This document shows positions 1 through 8,824 of a stretch of 46,714 nucleotides of DNA, in pieces; positions within the stretch are counted from its first letter, which is position 1, and each line of letters opens with the position of its first letter. The position numbers were made by a program, and so were the translations under genes. The notes beneath the pieces are model-generated. The model worked only from the letters and a program-made list of their open reading frames with translations. It did not search any database and had not been told where the DNA came from. The stretch spans positions 1 to 46,714 of the forward strand of contig JAHQRK010000067.1 of NCBI GenBank assembly GCA_019828595.1, read 5' to 3'. This DNA comes from Aphanomyces cochlioides (taxonomy: Eukaryota; Oomycota; Saprolegniomycetes; Saprolegniales; Verrucalvaceae).

Positions 1-25
1 AGTGTGTCGATGTGTGTGCGTGACG

Positions 26-35
26 ATAAAATTTT
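26..35 (+). promoter_or_regulatory. TATA-like element upstream of the tRNA (representative, copy 1)
   Basis: The motif ATAAAATTTT begins 43 bp before the tRNA start and recurs at this place in nearly every unit. Upstream AT-rich boxes help place TFIIIB on tRNA genes in several eukaryotes. Its role here is inferred from position and composition only. Copy 34 has an altered version with extra bases (around 17026-17038). Confidence 0.35.
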
Positions 36-75
36 GTATTTGTGTTTGACGGGAAAACAGGAGGAAGTAGCACTT

Positions 76-86
76 TGGCGCAGAGG
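76..86 (+). promoter_or_regulatory. Pol III A box (representative, copy 1)
   Basis: TGGCGCAGAGG matches the TRGYNNARNNG consensus at every fixed position and covers the start of the D arm. It lies inside the gene, as usual for type 2 Pol III promoters that bind TFIIIC. Confidence 0.85.
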
Positions 87-118
87 AAGCGTGTTGGGCT
101 CATAACCCAAAGGTCCTT

Positions 119-129
119 GGATCGAAACC
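119..129 (+). promoter_or_regulatory. Pol III B box, initiator-type (representative, copy 1)
   Basis: GGATCGAAACC spans the T stem and loop. It is the initiator version of the B box, with A54 and A60 replacing the usual bases of GGTTCGANTCC. Copy 88 changes one base in this box and copy 85 loses a base just after it. Confidence 0.85.
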
Positions 130-142
130 AAGAAGTGCTATC

Positions 143-147
143 TTTTT
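143..147 (+). terminator. Primary Pol III terminator, T5 (representative, copy 1)
   Basis: A T5 run begins three bases after the discriminator base. It is T5 in 80 copies and T4 in 11 copies (11, 13, 16, 18, 28, 37, 62, 69, 75, 85, 90). Four Ts is near the minimum for efficient Pol III termination in many eukaryotes, so T4 copies may read through more often. Confidence 0.8.
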
Positions 148-152
148 CCCAC

Positions 153-159
153 TTTTTTT
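153..159 (+). terminator. Second T tract, likely backup terminator (representative, copy 1)
   Basis: A T7 run lies 6 bp after the first. Across the array I read T5 in 7 copies, T6 in 22, T7 in 44, T8 in 10, T9 in 6, T10 in copy 48 and T11 in copy 28. It is the main source of unit-length variation and would catch read-through transcripts. Confidence 0.55.
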
Positions 160-177
160 CTCCCTCCACTTTCCAAC

Positions 178-182
178 TTTTT
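178..182 (+). terminator. Third T run (representative, copy 1)
   Basis: A T5 run about 38 bp past the tRNA sits within a pyrimidine-rich tract (about 141-192). It is T6 after copy 79 and T4 after copy 90. A further backup terminator role is possible. Confidence 0.35.
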
Positions 183-193
183 CCATTCTCCCG

Positions 194-221
194 CCTGCCA
201 TTTTAACGTCCGACCTGCCAT
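194..221 (+). repeat. Short direct repeat CCTGCCAT x2 in the spacer (representative)
   Basis: CCTGCCAT occurs at 194-201 and again at 214-221, exactly 20 bp apart, and the pair recurs in most units. After copy 11 the first one is altered (around 5344-5352). No function is evident. Confidence 0.5.
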
Positions 222-234
222 GTTTACACCAATA

Positions 235-247
235 CCACGAGTCGTGG
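235..247. repeat. Inverted repeat 1, CCACGAGTCGTGG (representative)
   Basis: A perfect palindrome around a central G. It could be a protein-binding dyad or a small hairpin. It is kept in nearly all units. The spacers after copies 83 and 84 carry the same G-to-A change that breaks the right arm (42460 and 42975). Confidence 0.6.
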
Positions 248-290
248 CCACTTCTTTTCATCTTTAAAAACACATCAATTTCATAGACTG

Positions 291-315
291 CACAAGCTCG
301 CTCGTTGAGTTTGTG
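291..315. repeat. Inverted repeat 2, 9-bp stem with 7-nt loop (representative)
   Basis: CACAAGCTC at 291-299 pairs with GAGTTTGTG at 307-315, giving nine pairs including one G:U if transcribed. This is the strongest hairpin in the spacer. After copy 3 the loop has lost one T (around 1336). Confidence 0.55.
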
Positions 316-340
316 TGCATGCCTCTGTTTGGCTATGAAC

Positions 341-356
341 GGCCAGAGACTTGGCC
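341..356. repeat. Inverted repeat 3, GGCCA / TGGCC (representative)
   Basis: A perfect 5-bp stem with a 6-nt loop. An alternative pairing joins CTCTG just upstream (323-327) with CAGAG (344-348). Copy 34's spacer disrupts this region (about 17326-17352). Confidence 0.45.
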
Positions 357-387
357 ATGCTTGTGTCTGCTGAAGACTAATGTCAAG

Positions 388-455
388 CCGAGATGGCTGA
401 CGTGGGTAAGGCAAGAGAATGTTCGCTGTGGTGTTAGATAGCAGGGTTGTGCGGT
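388..455 (+). other. Possible degenerate tRNA- or SINE-like remnant in the spacer (representative)
   Basis: TGGCTGACGTG at 394-404 matches the A-box consensus except at one position, and the following GGGTAAGGC resembles the D arm of tRNA-Ser or tRNA-Leu families. About 35 bp later GGGTTGTGCGG is a poor B-box resemblance. I cannot fold a complete cloverleaf. It may be a decayed tRNA-derived element or chance. Confidence 0.15.
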
Positions 456-460
456 ATGAG

Positions 461-537
461 AGTGGTGTGTAGGATATGGTTTGTGTGAGCGCGTGGTGTG
501 TGTGAGGGGTGAAATAGTGTGTCGATGTGTGTGCGTG
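461..537 (+). repeat. GT-rich segment of the spacer (representative)
   Basis: This stretch is dominated by imperfect TG/GTG runs with some GCGC. Alternating purine-pyrimidine stretches of this type can adopt Z-form DNA in principle. It lies 46-123 bp upstream of the next tRNA start. Confidence 0.5.
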
Positions 538-583
538 ACGATAAAATTTTGTATTTGTGTTTGACGGGAAAACAGGAGGAAGT

Positions 584-655
584 AGCACTTTGGCGCAGAG
601 GAAGCGTGTTGGGCTCATAACCCAAAGGTCCTTGGATCGAAACCAAGAAGTGCTA
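584..655 (+). tRNA. tRNA-iMet: Initiator tRNA-Met (CAT), copy 2
   Basis: Body matches copy 1. T5 terminator, T8 second tract; 516 bp to the next start. Confidence 0.96.
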
Positions 656-1099
656 TCTTTTTCCCACTTTTTTTTCTCCCTCCACTTTCCAACTTTTTCC
701 ATTCTCCCGCCTGCCATTTTAACGTCCGACCTGCCATGTTTACACCAATACCACGAGTCGTGGCCACTTCTTTTCATCTTTAAAAACACATCAATTTCAT
801 AGACTGCACAAGCTCGCTCGTTGAGTTTGTGTGCATGCCTCTGTTTGGCTATGAACGGCCAGAGACTTGGCCATGCTTGTGTCTGCTGAAGACTAATGTC
901 AAGCCGAGATGGCTGACGTGGGTAAGGCAAGAGAATGTTCGCTGTGGTGTTAGATAGCAGGGTTGTGCGGTATGAGAGTGGTGTGTAGGATATGGTTTGT
1001 GTGAGCGCGTGGTGTGTGTGAGGGGTGAAATAGTGTGTCGATGTGTGTGCGTGACGATAAAATTTTGTATTTGTGTTTGACGGGAAAACAGGAGGAAGT

Positions 1100-1171
1100 A
1101 GCACTTTGGCGCAGAGGAAGCGTGTTGGGCTCATAACCCAAAGGTCCTTGGATCGAAACCAAGAAGTGCTA
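1100..1171 (+). tRNA. tRNA-iMet: Initiator tRNA-Met (CAT), copy 3
   Basis: Body matches copy 1. T5 terminator, T7 second tract. One T is lost from the loop of spacer inverted repeat 2 (around 1336); 514 bp to the next start. Confidence 0.96.
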
Positions 1172-1613
1172 TCTTTTTCCCACTTTTTTTCTCCCTCCAC
1201 TTTCCAACTTTTTCCATTCTCCCGCCTGCCATTTTAACGTCCGACCTGCCATGTTTACACCAATACCACGAGTCGTGGCCACTTCTTTTCATCTTTAAAA
1301 ACACATCAATTTCATAGACTGCACAAGCTCGCTCGTGAGTTTGTGTGCATGCCTCTGTTTGGCTATGAACGGCCAGAGACTTGGCCATGCTTGTGTCTGC
1401 TGAAGACTAATGTCAAGCCGAGATGGCTGACGTGGGTAAGGCAAGAGAATGTTCGCTGTGGTGTTAGATAGCAGGGTTGTGCGGTATGAGAGTGGTGTGT
1501 AGGATATGGTTTGTGTGAGCGCGTGGTGTGTGTGAGGGGTGAAATAGTGTGTCGATGTGTGTGCGTGACGATAAAATTTTGTATTTGTGTTTGACGGGAA
1601 AACAGGAGGAAGT

Positions 1614-1685
1614 AGCACTTTGGCGCAGAGGAAGCGTGTTGGGCTCATAACCCAAAGGTCCTTGGATCGAAACCAAGAAGTGCTA
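1614..1685 (+). tRNA. tRNA-iMet: Initiator tRNA-Met (CAT), copy 4
   Basis: Body matches copy 1. T5 terminator, T9 second tract followed by one C fewer than usual; 516 bp to the next start. Confidence 0.96.
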
Positions 1686-2129
1686 TCTTTTTCCCACTTT
1701 TTTTTTCTCCTCCACTTTCCAACTTTTTCCATTCTCCCGCCTGCCATTTTAACGTCCGACCTGCCATGTTTACACCAATACCACGAGTCGTGGCCACTTC
1801 TTTTCATCTTTAAAAACACATCAATTTCATAGACTGCACAAGCTCGCTCGTTGAGTTTGTGTGCATGCCTCTGTTTGGCTATGAACGGCCAGAGACTTGG
1901 CCATGCTTGTGTCTGCTGAAGACTAATGTCAAGCCGAGATGGCTGACGTGGGTAAGGCAAGAGAATGTTCGCTGTGGTGTTAGATAGCAGGGTTGTGCGG
2001 TATGAGAGTGGTGTGTAGGATATGGTTTGTGTGAGCGCGTGGTGTGTGTGAGGGGTGAAATAGTGTGTCGATGTGTGTGCGTGACGATAAAATTTTGTAT
2101 TTGTGTTTGACGGGAAAACAGGAGGAAGT

Positions 2130-2201
2130 AGCACTTTGGCGCAGAGGAAGCGTGTTGGGCTCATAACCCAAAGGTCCTTGGATCGAAACCAAGAAGTGCT
2201 A
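2130..2201 (+). tRNA. tRNA-iMet: Initiator tRNA-Met (CAT), copy 5
   Basis: Body matches copy 1. T5 terminator, T8 second tract; 516 bp to the next start. Confidence 0.96.
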
Positions 2202-2645
2202 TCTTTTTCCCACTTTTTTTTCTCCCTCCACTTTCCAACTTTTTCCATTCTCCCGCCTGCCATTTTAACGTCCGACCTGCCATGTTTACACCAATACCAC
2301 GAGTCGTGGCCACTTCTTTTCATCTTTAAAAACACATCAATTTCATAGACTGCACAAGCTCGCTCGTTGAGTTTGTGTGCATGCCTCTGTTTGGCTATGA
2401 ACGGCCAGAGACTTGGCCATGCTTGTGTCTGCTGAAGACTAATGTCAAGCCGAGATGGCTGACGTGGGTAAGGCAAGAGAATGTTCGCTGTGGTGTTAGA
2501 TAGCAGGGTTGTGCGGTATGAGAGTGGTGTGTAGGATATGGTTTGTGTGAGCGCGTGGTGTGTGTGAGGGGTGAAATAGTGTGTCGATGTGTGTGCGTGA
2601 CGATAAAATTTTGTATTTGTGTTTGACGGGAAAACAGGAGGAAGT

Positions 2646-2717
2646 AGCACTTTGGCGCAGAGGAAGCGTGTTGGGCTCATAACCCAAAGGTCCTTGGATC
2701 GAAACCAAGAAGTGCTA
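2646..2717 (+). tRNA. tRNA-iMet: Initiator tRNA-Met (CAT), copy 6
   Basis: Body matches copy 1. T5 terminator, T7 second tract; 515 bp to the next start. Confidence 0.96.
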
Positions 2718-3160
2718 TCTTTTTCCCACTTTTTTTCTCCCTCCACTTTCCAACTTTTTCCATTCTCCCGCCTGCCATTTTAACGTCCGACCTGCCATGT
2801 TTACACCAATACCACGAGTCGTGGCCACTTCTTTTCATCTTTAAAAACACATCAATTTCATAGACTGCACAAGCTCGCTCGTTGAGTTTGTGTGCATGCC
2901 TCTGTTTGGCTATGAACGGCCAGAGACTTGGCCATGCTTGTGTCTGCTGAAGACTAATGTCAAGCCGAGATGGCTGACGTGGGTAAGGCAAGAGAATGTT
3001 CGCTGTGGTGTTAGATAGCAGGGTTGTGCGGTATGAGAGTGGTGTGTAGGATATGGTTTGTGTGAGCGCGTGGTGTGTGTGAGGGGTGAAATAGTGTGTC
3101 GATGTGTGTGCGTGACGATAAAATTTTGTATTTGTGTTTGACGGGAAAACAGGAGGAAGT

Positions 3161-3232
3161 AGCACTTTGGCGCAGAGGAAGCGTGTTGGGCTCATAACCC
3201 AAAGGTCCTTGGATCGAAACCAAGAAGTGCTA
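3161..3232 (+). tRNA. tRNA-iMet: Initiator tRNA-Met (CAT), copy 7
   Basis: Body matches copy 1. T5 terminator followed by CC rather than CCC, T6 second tract; 513 bp to the next start. Confidence 0.96.
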
Positions 3233-3673
3233 TCTTTTTCCACTTTTTTCTCCCTCCACTTTCCAACTTTTTCCATTCTCCCGCCTGCCATTTTAACGTC
3301 CGACCTGCCATGTTTACACCAATACCACGAGTCGTGGCCACTTCTTTTCATCTTTAAAAACACATCAATTTCATAGACTGCACAAGCTCGCTCGTTGAGT
3401 TTGTGTGCATGCCTCTGTTTGGCTATGAACGGCCAGAGACTTGGCCATGCTTGTGTCTGCTGAAGACTAATGTCAAGCCGAGATGGCTGACGTGGGTAAG
3501 GCAAGAGAATGTTCGCTGTGGTGTTAGATAGCAGGGTTGTGCGGTATGAGAGTGGTGTGTAGGATATGGTTTGTGTGAGCGCGTGGTGTGTGTGAGGGGT
3601 GAAATAGTGTGTCGATGTGTGTGCGTGACGATAAAATTTTGTATTTGTGTTTGACGGGAAAACAGGAGGAAGT

Positions 3674-3745
3674 AGCACTTTGGCGCAGAGGAAGCGTGTT
3701 GGGCTCATAACCCAAAGGTCCTTGGATCGAAACCAAGAAGTGCTA
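3674..3745 (+). tRNA. tRNA-iMet: Initiator tRNA-Met (CAT), copy 8
   Basis: Body matches copy 1. T5 terminator, T9 second tract; 517 bp to the next start. Confidence 0.96.
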
Positions 3746-4190
3746 TCTTTTTCCCACTTTTTTTTTCTCCCTCCACTTTCCAACTTTTTCCATTCTCCCG
3801 CCTGCCATTTTAACGTCCGACCTGCCATGTTTACACCAATACCACGAGTCGTGGCCACTTCTTTTCATCTTTAAAAACACATCAATTTCATAGACTGCAC
3901 AAGCTCGCTCGTTGAGTTTGTGTGCATGCCTCTGTTTGGCTATGAACGGCCAGAGACTTGGCCATGCTTGTGTCTGCTGAAGACTAATGTCAAGCCGAGA
4001 TGGCTGACGTGGGTAAGGCAAGAGAATGTTCGCTGTGGTGTTAGATAGCAGGGTTGTGCGGTATGAGAGTGGTGTGTAGGATATGGTTTGTGTGAGCGCG
4101 TGGTGTGTGTGAGGGGTGAAATAGTGTGTCGATGTGTGTGCGTGACGATAAAATTTTGTATTTGTGTTTGACGGGAAAACAGGAGGAAGT

Positions 4191-4262
4191 AGCACTTTGG
4201 CGCAGAGGAAGCGTGTTGGGCTCATAACCCAAAGGTCCTTGGATCGAAACCAAGAAGTGCTA
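4191..4262 (+). tRNA. tRNA-iMet: Initiator tRNA-Met (CAT), copy 9
   Basis: Body matches copy 1. T5 terminator, T7 second tract; 515 bp to the next start. Confidence 0.96.
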
Positions 4263-4705
4263 TCTTTTTCCCACTTTTTTTCTCCCTCCACTTTCCAACT
4301 TTTTCCATTCTCCCGCCTGCCATTTTAACGTCCGACCTGCCATGTTTACACCAATACCACGAGTCGTGGCCACTTCTTTTCATCTTTAAAAACACATCAA
4401 TTTCATAGACTGCACAAGCTCGCTCGTTGAGTTTGTGTGCATGCCTCTGTTTGGCTATGAACGGCCAGAGACTTGGCCATGCTTGTGTCTGCTGAAGACT
4501 AATGTCAAGCCGAGATGGCTGACGTGGGTAAGGCAAGAGAATGTTCGCTGTGGTGTTAGATAGCAGGGTTGTGCGGTATGAGAGTGGTGTGTAGGATATG
4601 GTTTGTGTGAGCGCGTGGTGTGTGTGAGGGGTGAAATAGTGTGTCGATGTGTGTGCGTGACGATAAAATTTTGTATTTGTGTTTGACGGGAAAACAGGAG
4701 GAAGT

Positions 4706-4777
4706 AGCACTTTGGCGCAGAGGAAGCGTGTTGGGCTCATAACCCAAAGGTCCTTGGATCGAAACCAAGAAGTGCTA
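4706..4777 (+). tRNA. tRNA-iMet: Initiator tRNA-Met (CAT), copy 10
   Basis: Body matches copy 1. T5 terminator, T7 second tract; 515 bp to the next start. Confidence 0.96.
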
Positions 4778-5220
4778 TCTTTTTCCCACTTTTTTTCTCC
4801 CTCCACTTTCCAACTTTTTCCATTCTCCCGCCTGCCATTTTAACGTCCGACCTGCCATGTTTACACCAATACCACGAGTCGTGGCCACTTCTTTTCATCT
4901 TTAAAAACACATCAATTTCATAGACTGCACAAGCTCGCTCGTTGAGTTTGTGTGCATGCCTCTGTTTGGCTATGAACGGCCAGAGACTTGGCCATGCTTG
5001 TGTCTGCTGAAGACTAATGTCAAGCCGAGATGGCTGACGTGGGTAAGGCAAGAGAATGTTCGCTGTGGTGTTAGATAGCAGGGTTGTGCGGTATGAGAGT
5101 GGTGTGTAGGATATGGTTTGTGTGAGCGCGTGGTGTGTGTGAGGGGTGAAATAGTGTGTCGATGTGTGTGCGTGACGATAAAATTTTGTATTTGTGTTTG
5201 ACGGGAAAACAGGAGGAAGT

Positions 5221-5292
5221 AGCACTTTGGCGCAGAGGAAGCGTGTTGGGCTCATAACCCAAAGGTCCTTGGATCGAAACCAAGAAGTGCTA
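5221..5292 (+). tRNA. tRNA-iMet: Initiator tRNA-Met (CAT), copy 11
   Basis: Body matches copy 1. Shorter T4 terminator, T7 second tract. The spacer has an altered CCGCCGCGCC near 5342-5351; 515 bp to the next start. Confidence 0.95.
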
Positions 5293-5735
5293 TCTTTTCC
5301 CACTTTTTTTCTCCCTCCACTTTCCAACTTTTTCCATTCTCCCGCCGCGCCATTTTAACGTCCGACCTGCCATGTTTACACCAATACCACGAGTCGTGGC
5401 CACTTCTTTTCATCTTTAAAAACACATCAATTTCATAGACTGCACAAGCTCGCTCGTTGAGTTTGTGTGCATGCCTCTGTTTGGCTATGAACGGCCAGAG
5501 ACTTGGCCATGCTTGTGTCTGCTGAAGACTAATGTCAAGCCGAGATGGCTGACGTGGGTAAGGCAAGAGAATGTTCGCTGTGGTGTTAGATAGCAGGGTT
5601 GTGCGGTATGAGAGTGGTGTGTAGGATATGGTTTGTGTGAGCGCGTGGTGTGTGTGAGGGGTGAAATAGTGTGTCGATGTGTGTGCGTGACGATAAAATT
5701 TTGTATTTGTGTTTGACGGGAAAACAGGAGGAAGT

Positions 5736-5807
5736 AGCACTTTGGCGCAGAGGAAGCGTGTTGGGCTCATAACCCAAAGGTCCTTGGATCGAAACCAAGA
5801 AGTGCTA
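5736..5807 (+). tRNA. tRNA-iMet: Initiator tRNA-Met (CAT), copy 12
   Basis: Body matches copy 1. T5 terminator, T7 second tract; 515 bp to the next start. Confidence 0.96.
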
Positions 5808-6250
5808 TCTTTTTCCCACTTTTTTTCTCCCTCCACTTTCCAACTTTTTCCATTCTCCCGCCTGCCATTTTAACGTCCGACCTGCCATGTTTACACCAAT
5901 ACCACGAGTCGTGGCCACTTCTTTTCATCTTTAAAAACACATCAATTTCATAGACTGCACAAGCTCGCTCGTTGAGTTTGTGTGCATGCCTCTGTTTGGC
6001 TATGAACGGCCAGAGACTTGGCCATGCTTGTGTCTGCTGAAGACTAATGTCAAGCCGAGATGGCTGACGTGGGTAAGGCAAGAGAATGTTCGCTGTGGTG
6101 TTAGATAGCAGGGTTGTGCGGTATGAGAGTGGTGTGTAGGATATGGTTTGTGTGAGCGCGTGGTGTGTGTGAGGGGTGAAATAGTGTGTCGATGTGTGTG
6201 CGTGACGATAAAATTTTGTATTTGTGTTTGACGGGAAAACAGGAGGAAGT

Positions 6251-6322
6251 AGCACTTTGGCGCAGAGGAAGCGTGTTGGGCTCATAACCCAAAGGTCCTT
6301 GGATCGAAACCAAGAAGTGCTA
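6251..6322 (+). tRNA. tRNA-iMet: Initiator tRNA-Met (CAT), copy 13
   Basis: Body matches copy 1. Shorter T4 terminator, T7 second tract; 514 bp to the next start. Confidence 0.95.
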
Positions 6323-6764
6323 TCTTTTCCCACTTTTTTTCTCCCTCCACTTTCCAACTTTTTCCATTCTCCCGCCTGCCATTTTAACGTCCGACCTGCC
6401 ATGTTTACACCAATACCACGAGTCGTGGCCACTTCTTTTCATCTTTAAAAACACATCAATTTCATAGACTGCACAAGCTCGCTCGTTGAGTTTGTGTGCA
6501 TGCCTCTGTTTGGCTATGAACGGCCAGAGACTTGGCCATGCTTGTGTCTGCTGAAGACTAATGTCAAGCCGAGATGGCTGACGTGGGTAAGGCAAGAGAA
6601 TGTTCGCTGTGGTGTTAGATAGCAGGGTTGTGCGGTATGAGAGTGGTGTGTAGGATATGGTTTGTGTGAGCGCGTGGTGTGTGTGAGGGGTGAAATAGTG
6701 TGTCGATGTGTGTGCGTGACGATAAAATTTTGTATTTGTGTTTGACGGGAAAACAGGAGGAAGT

Positions 6765-6836
6765 AGCACTTTGGCGCAGAGGAAGCGTGTTGGGCTCATA
6801 ACCCAAAGGTCCTTGGATCGAAACCAAGAAGTGCTA
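6765..6836 (+). tRNA. tRNA-iMet: Initiator tRNA-Met (CAT), copy 14
   Basis: Body matches copy 1. T5 terminator, T6 second tract; 514 bp to the next start. Confidence 0.96.
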
Positions 6837-7278
6837 TCTTTTTCCCACTTTTTTCTCCCTCCACTTTCCAACTTTTTCCATTCTCCCGCCTGCCATTTTA
6901 ACGTCCGACCTGCCATGTTTACACCAATACCACGAGTCGTGGCCACTTCTTTTCATCTTTAAAAACACATCAATTTCATAGACTGCACAAGCTCGCTCGT
7001 TGAGTTTGTGTGCATGCCTCTGTTTGGCTATGAACGGCCAGAGACTTGGCCATGCTTGTGTCTGCTGAAGACTAATGTCAAGCCGAGATGGCTGACGTGG
7101 GTAAGGCAAGAGAATGTTCGCTGTGGTGTTAGATAGCAGGGTTGTGCGGTATGAGAGTGGTGTGTAGGATATGGTTTGTGTGAGCGCGTGGTGTGTGTGA
7201 GGGGTGAAATAGTGTGTCGATGTGTGTGCGTGACGATAAAATTTTGTATTTGTGTTTGACGGGAAAACAGGAGGAAGT

Positions 7279-7350
7279 AGCACTTTGGCGCAGAGGAAGC
7301 GTGTTGGGCTCATAACCCAAAGGTCCTTGGATCGAAACCAAGAAGTGCTA
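7279..7350 (+). tRNA. tRNA-iMet: Initiator tRNA-Met (CAT), copy 15
   Basis: Body matches copy 1. T5 terminator, T8 second tract; 516 bp to the next start. Confidence 0.96.
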
Positions 7351-7794
7351 TCTTTTTCCCACTTTTTTTTCTCCCTCCACTTTCCAACTTTTTCCATTCT
7401 CCCGCCTGCCATTTTAACGTCCGACCTGCCATGTTTACACCAATACCACGAGTCGTGGCCACTTCTTTTCATCTTTAAAAACACATCAATTTCATAGACT
7501 GCACAAGCTCGCTCGTTGAGTTTGTGTGCATGCCTCTGTTTGGCTATGAACGGCCAGAGACTTGGCCATGCTTGTGTCTGCTGAAGACTAATGTCAAGCC
7601 GAGATGGCTGACGTGGGTAAGGCAAGAGAATGTTCGCTGTGGTGTTAGATAGCAGGGTTGTGCGGTATGAGAGTGGTGTGTAGGATATGGTTTGTGTGAG
7701 CGCGTGGTGTGTGTGAGGGGTGAAATAGTGTGTCGATGTGTGTGCGTGACGATAAAATTTTGTATTTGTGTTTGACGGGAAAACAGGAGGAAGT

Positions 7795-7866
7795 AGCACT
7801 TTGGCGCAGAGGAAGCGTGTTGGGCTCATAACCCAAAGGTCCTTGGATCGAAACCAAGAAGTGCTA
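7795..7866 (+). tRNA. tRNA-iMet: Initiator tRNA-Met (CAT), copy 16
   Basis: Body matches copy 1. Shorter T4 terminator, T7 second tract; 514 bp to the next start. Confidence 0.95.
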
Positions 7867-8308
7867 TCTTTTCCCACTTTTTTTCTCCCTCCACTTTCCA
7901 ACTTTTTCCATTCTCCCGCCTGCCATTTTAACGTCCGACCTGCCATGTTTACACCAATACCACGAGTCGTGGCCACTTCTTTTCATCTTTAAAAACACAT
8001 CAATTTCATAGACTGCACAAGCTCGCTCGTTGAGTTTGTGTGCATGCCTCTGTTTGGCTATGAACGGCCAGAGACTTGGCCATGCTTGTGTCTGCTGAAG
8101 ACTAATGTCAAGCCGAGATGGCTGACGTGGGTAAGGCAAGAGAATGTTCGCTGTGGTGTTAGATAGCAGGGTTGTGCGGTATGAGAGTGGTGTGTAGGAT
8201 ATGGTTTGTGTGAGCGCGTGGTGTGTGTGAGGGGTGAAATAGTGTGTCGATGTGTGTGCGTGACGATAAAATTTTGTATTTGTGTTTGACGGGAAAACAG
8301 GAGGAAGT

Positions 8309-8380
8309 AGCACTTTGGCGCAGAGGAAGCGTGTTGGGCTCATAACCCAAAGGTCCTTGGATCGAAACCAAGAAGTGCTA
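8309..8380 (+). tRNA. tRNA-iMet: Initiator tRNA-Met (CAT), copy 17
   Basis: Body matches copy 1. T5 terminator, T8 second tract; 516 bp to the next start. Confidence 0.96.
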
Positions 8381-8824
8381 TCTTTTTCCCACTTTTTTTT
8401 CTCCCTCCACTTTCCAACTTTTTCCATTCTCCCGCCTGCCATTTTAACGTCCGACCTGCCATGTTTACACCAATACCACGAGTCGTGGCCACTTCTTTTC
8501 ATCTTTAAAAACACATCAATTTCATAGACTGCACAAGCTCGCTCGTTGAGTTTGTGTGCATGCCTCTGTTTGGCTATGAACGGCCAGAGACTTGGCCATG
8601 CTTGTGTCTGCTGAAGACTAATGTCAAGCCGAGATGGCTGACGTGGGTAAGGCAAGAGAATGTTCGCTGTGGTGTTAGATAGCAGGGTTGTGCGGTATGA
8701 GAGTGGTGTGTAGGATATGGTTTGTGTGAGCGCGTGGTGTGTGTGAGGGGTGAAATAGTGTGTCGATGTGTGTGCGTGACGATAAAATTTTGTATTTGTG
8801 TTTGACGGGAAAACAGGAGGAAGT

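Larger units (their letters stand above)
69..140 (+). tRNA. tRNA-iMet: Initiator tRNA-Met (CAT), copy 1, reference copy
   Basis: This tRNA carries methionine to the ribosomal P site at start codons in the cytoplasm. It is 72 nt. Acceptor stem 69-75/133-139 is perfect with A1:U72. The D stem is 78-81/89-92. Anticodon stem 94-98/106-110 contains three consecutive G:C pairs next to the loop. The anticodon CAT is at 101-103. T stem 116-120/128-132 is perfect, and T loop 121-127 reads ATCGAAA with A54 and A60. The discriminator is A140. A1:U72, the GGG/CCC pairs, A54 and A60 together separate it from elongator tRNA-Met. There is no intron and no encoded CCA. T33 and A64 are as in fungal or plant initiators. 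T5 terminator, T7 second tract; next copy starts 515 bp on. Confidence 0.97.
141..583 (+). other. Intergenic spacer of the unit (representative, between copies 1 and 2)
   Basis: This 443-bp stretch holds no coding region I can support. In order it has the pyrimidine-rich trailer with T runs (141-192), a short direct repeat, three inverted repeats (235-247, 291-315, 341-356), a weak tRNA-like patch (about 388-455), a GT-rich segment (461-537) and the AT-rich element before the next gene. The other 89 full spacers have the same layout, and no 5S rRNA, U6 or other known small RNA is recognisable in it. Confidence 0.85.

Noticed and set aside
59..64. AGGAGG resembling a bacterial ribosome binding site
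   Set aside because: No start codon or open frame follows at useful spacing; it sits in the 5' leader of a eukaryotic tRNA gene.
69..140. Elongator tRNA-Met, bacterial fMet or organellar tRNA
   Set aside because: A1:U72 with A54 and A60 and no encoded CCA fits a eukaryotic cytoplasmic initiator; elongators start with G1:C72 and have a standard TPsiC loop.
141..583. A second known Pol III gene (5S rRNA, U6, 7SL) in the spacer
   Set aside because: None of the recognisable conserved blocks of these RNAs was seen on either strand.
434..646. A 70-codon minus-strand frame repeated in almost every unit
   Set aside because: Most of its start region is the antisense of the tRNA and it begins at a non-ATG codon. 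It recurs only because the unit recurs.
557..802. Plus-strand frames of 74-81 codons crossing the tRNA and trailer
   Set aside because: They overlap the tRNA on the same strand, and their ends shift with each T-run change, so no conserved protein results.
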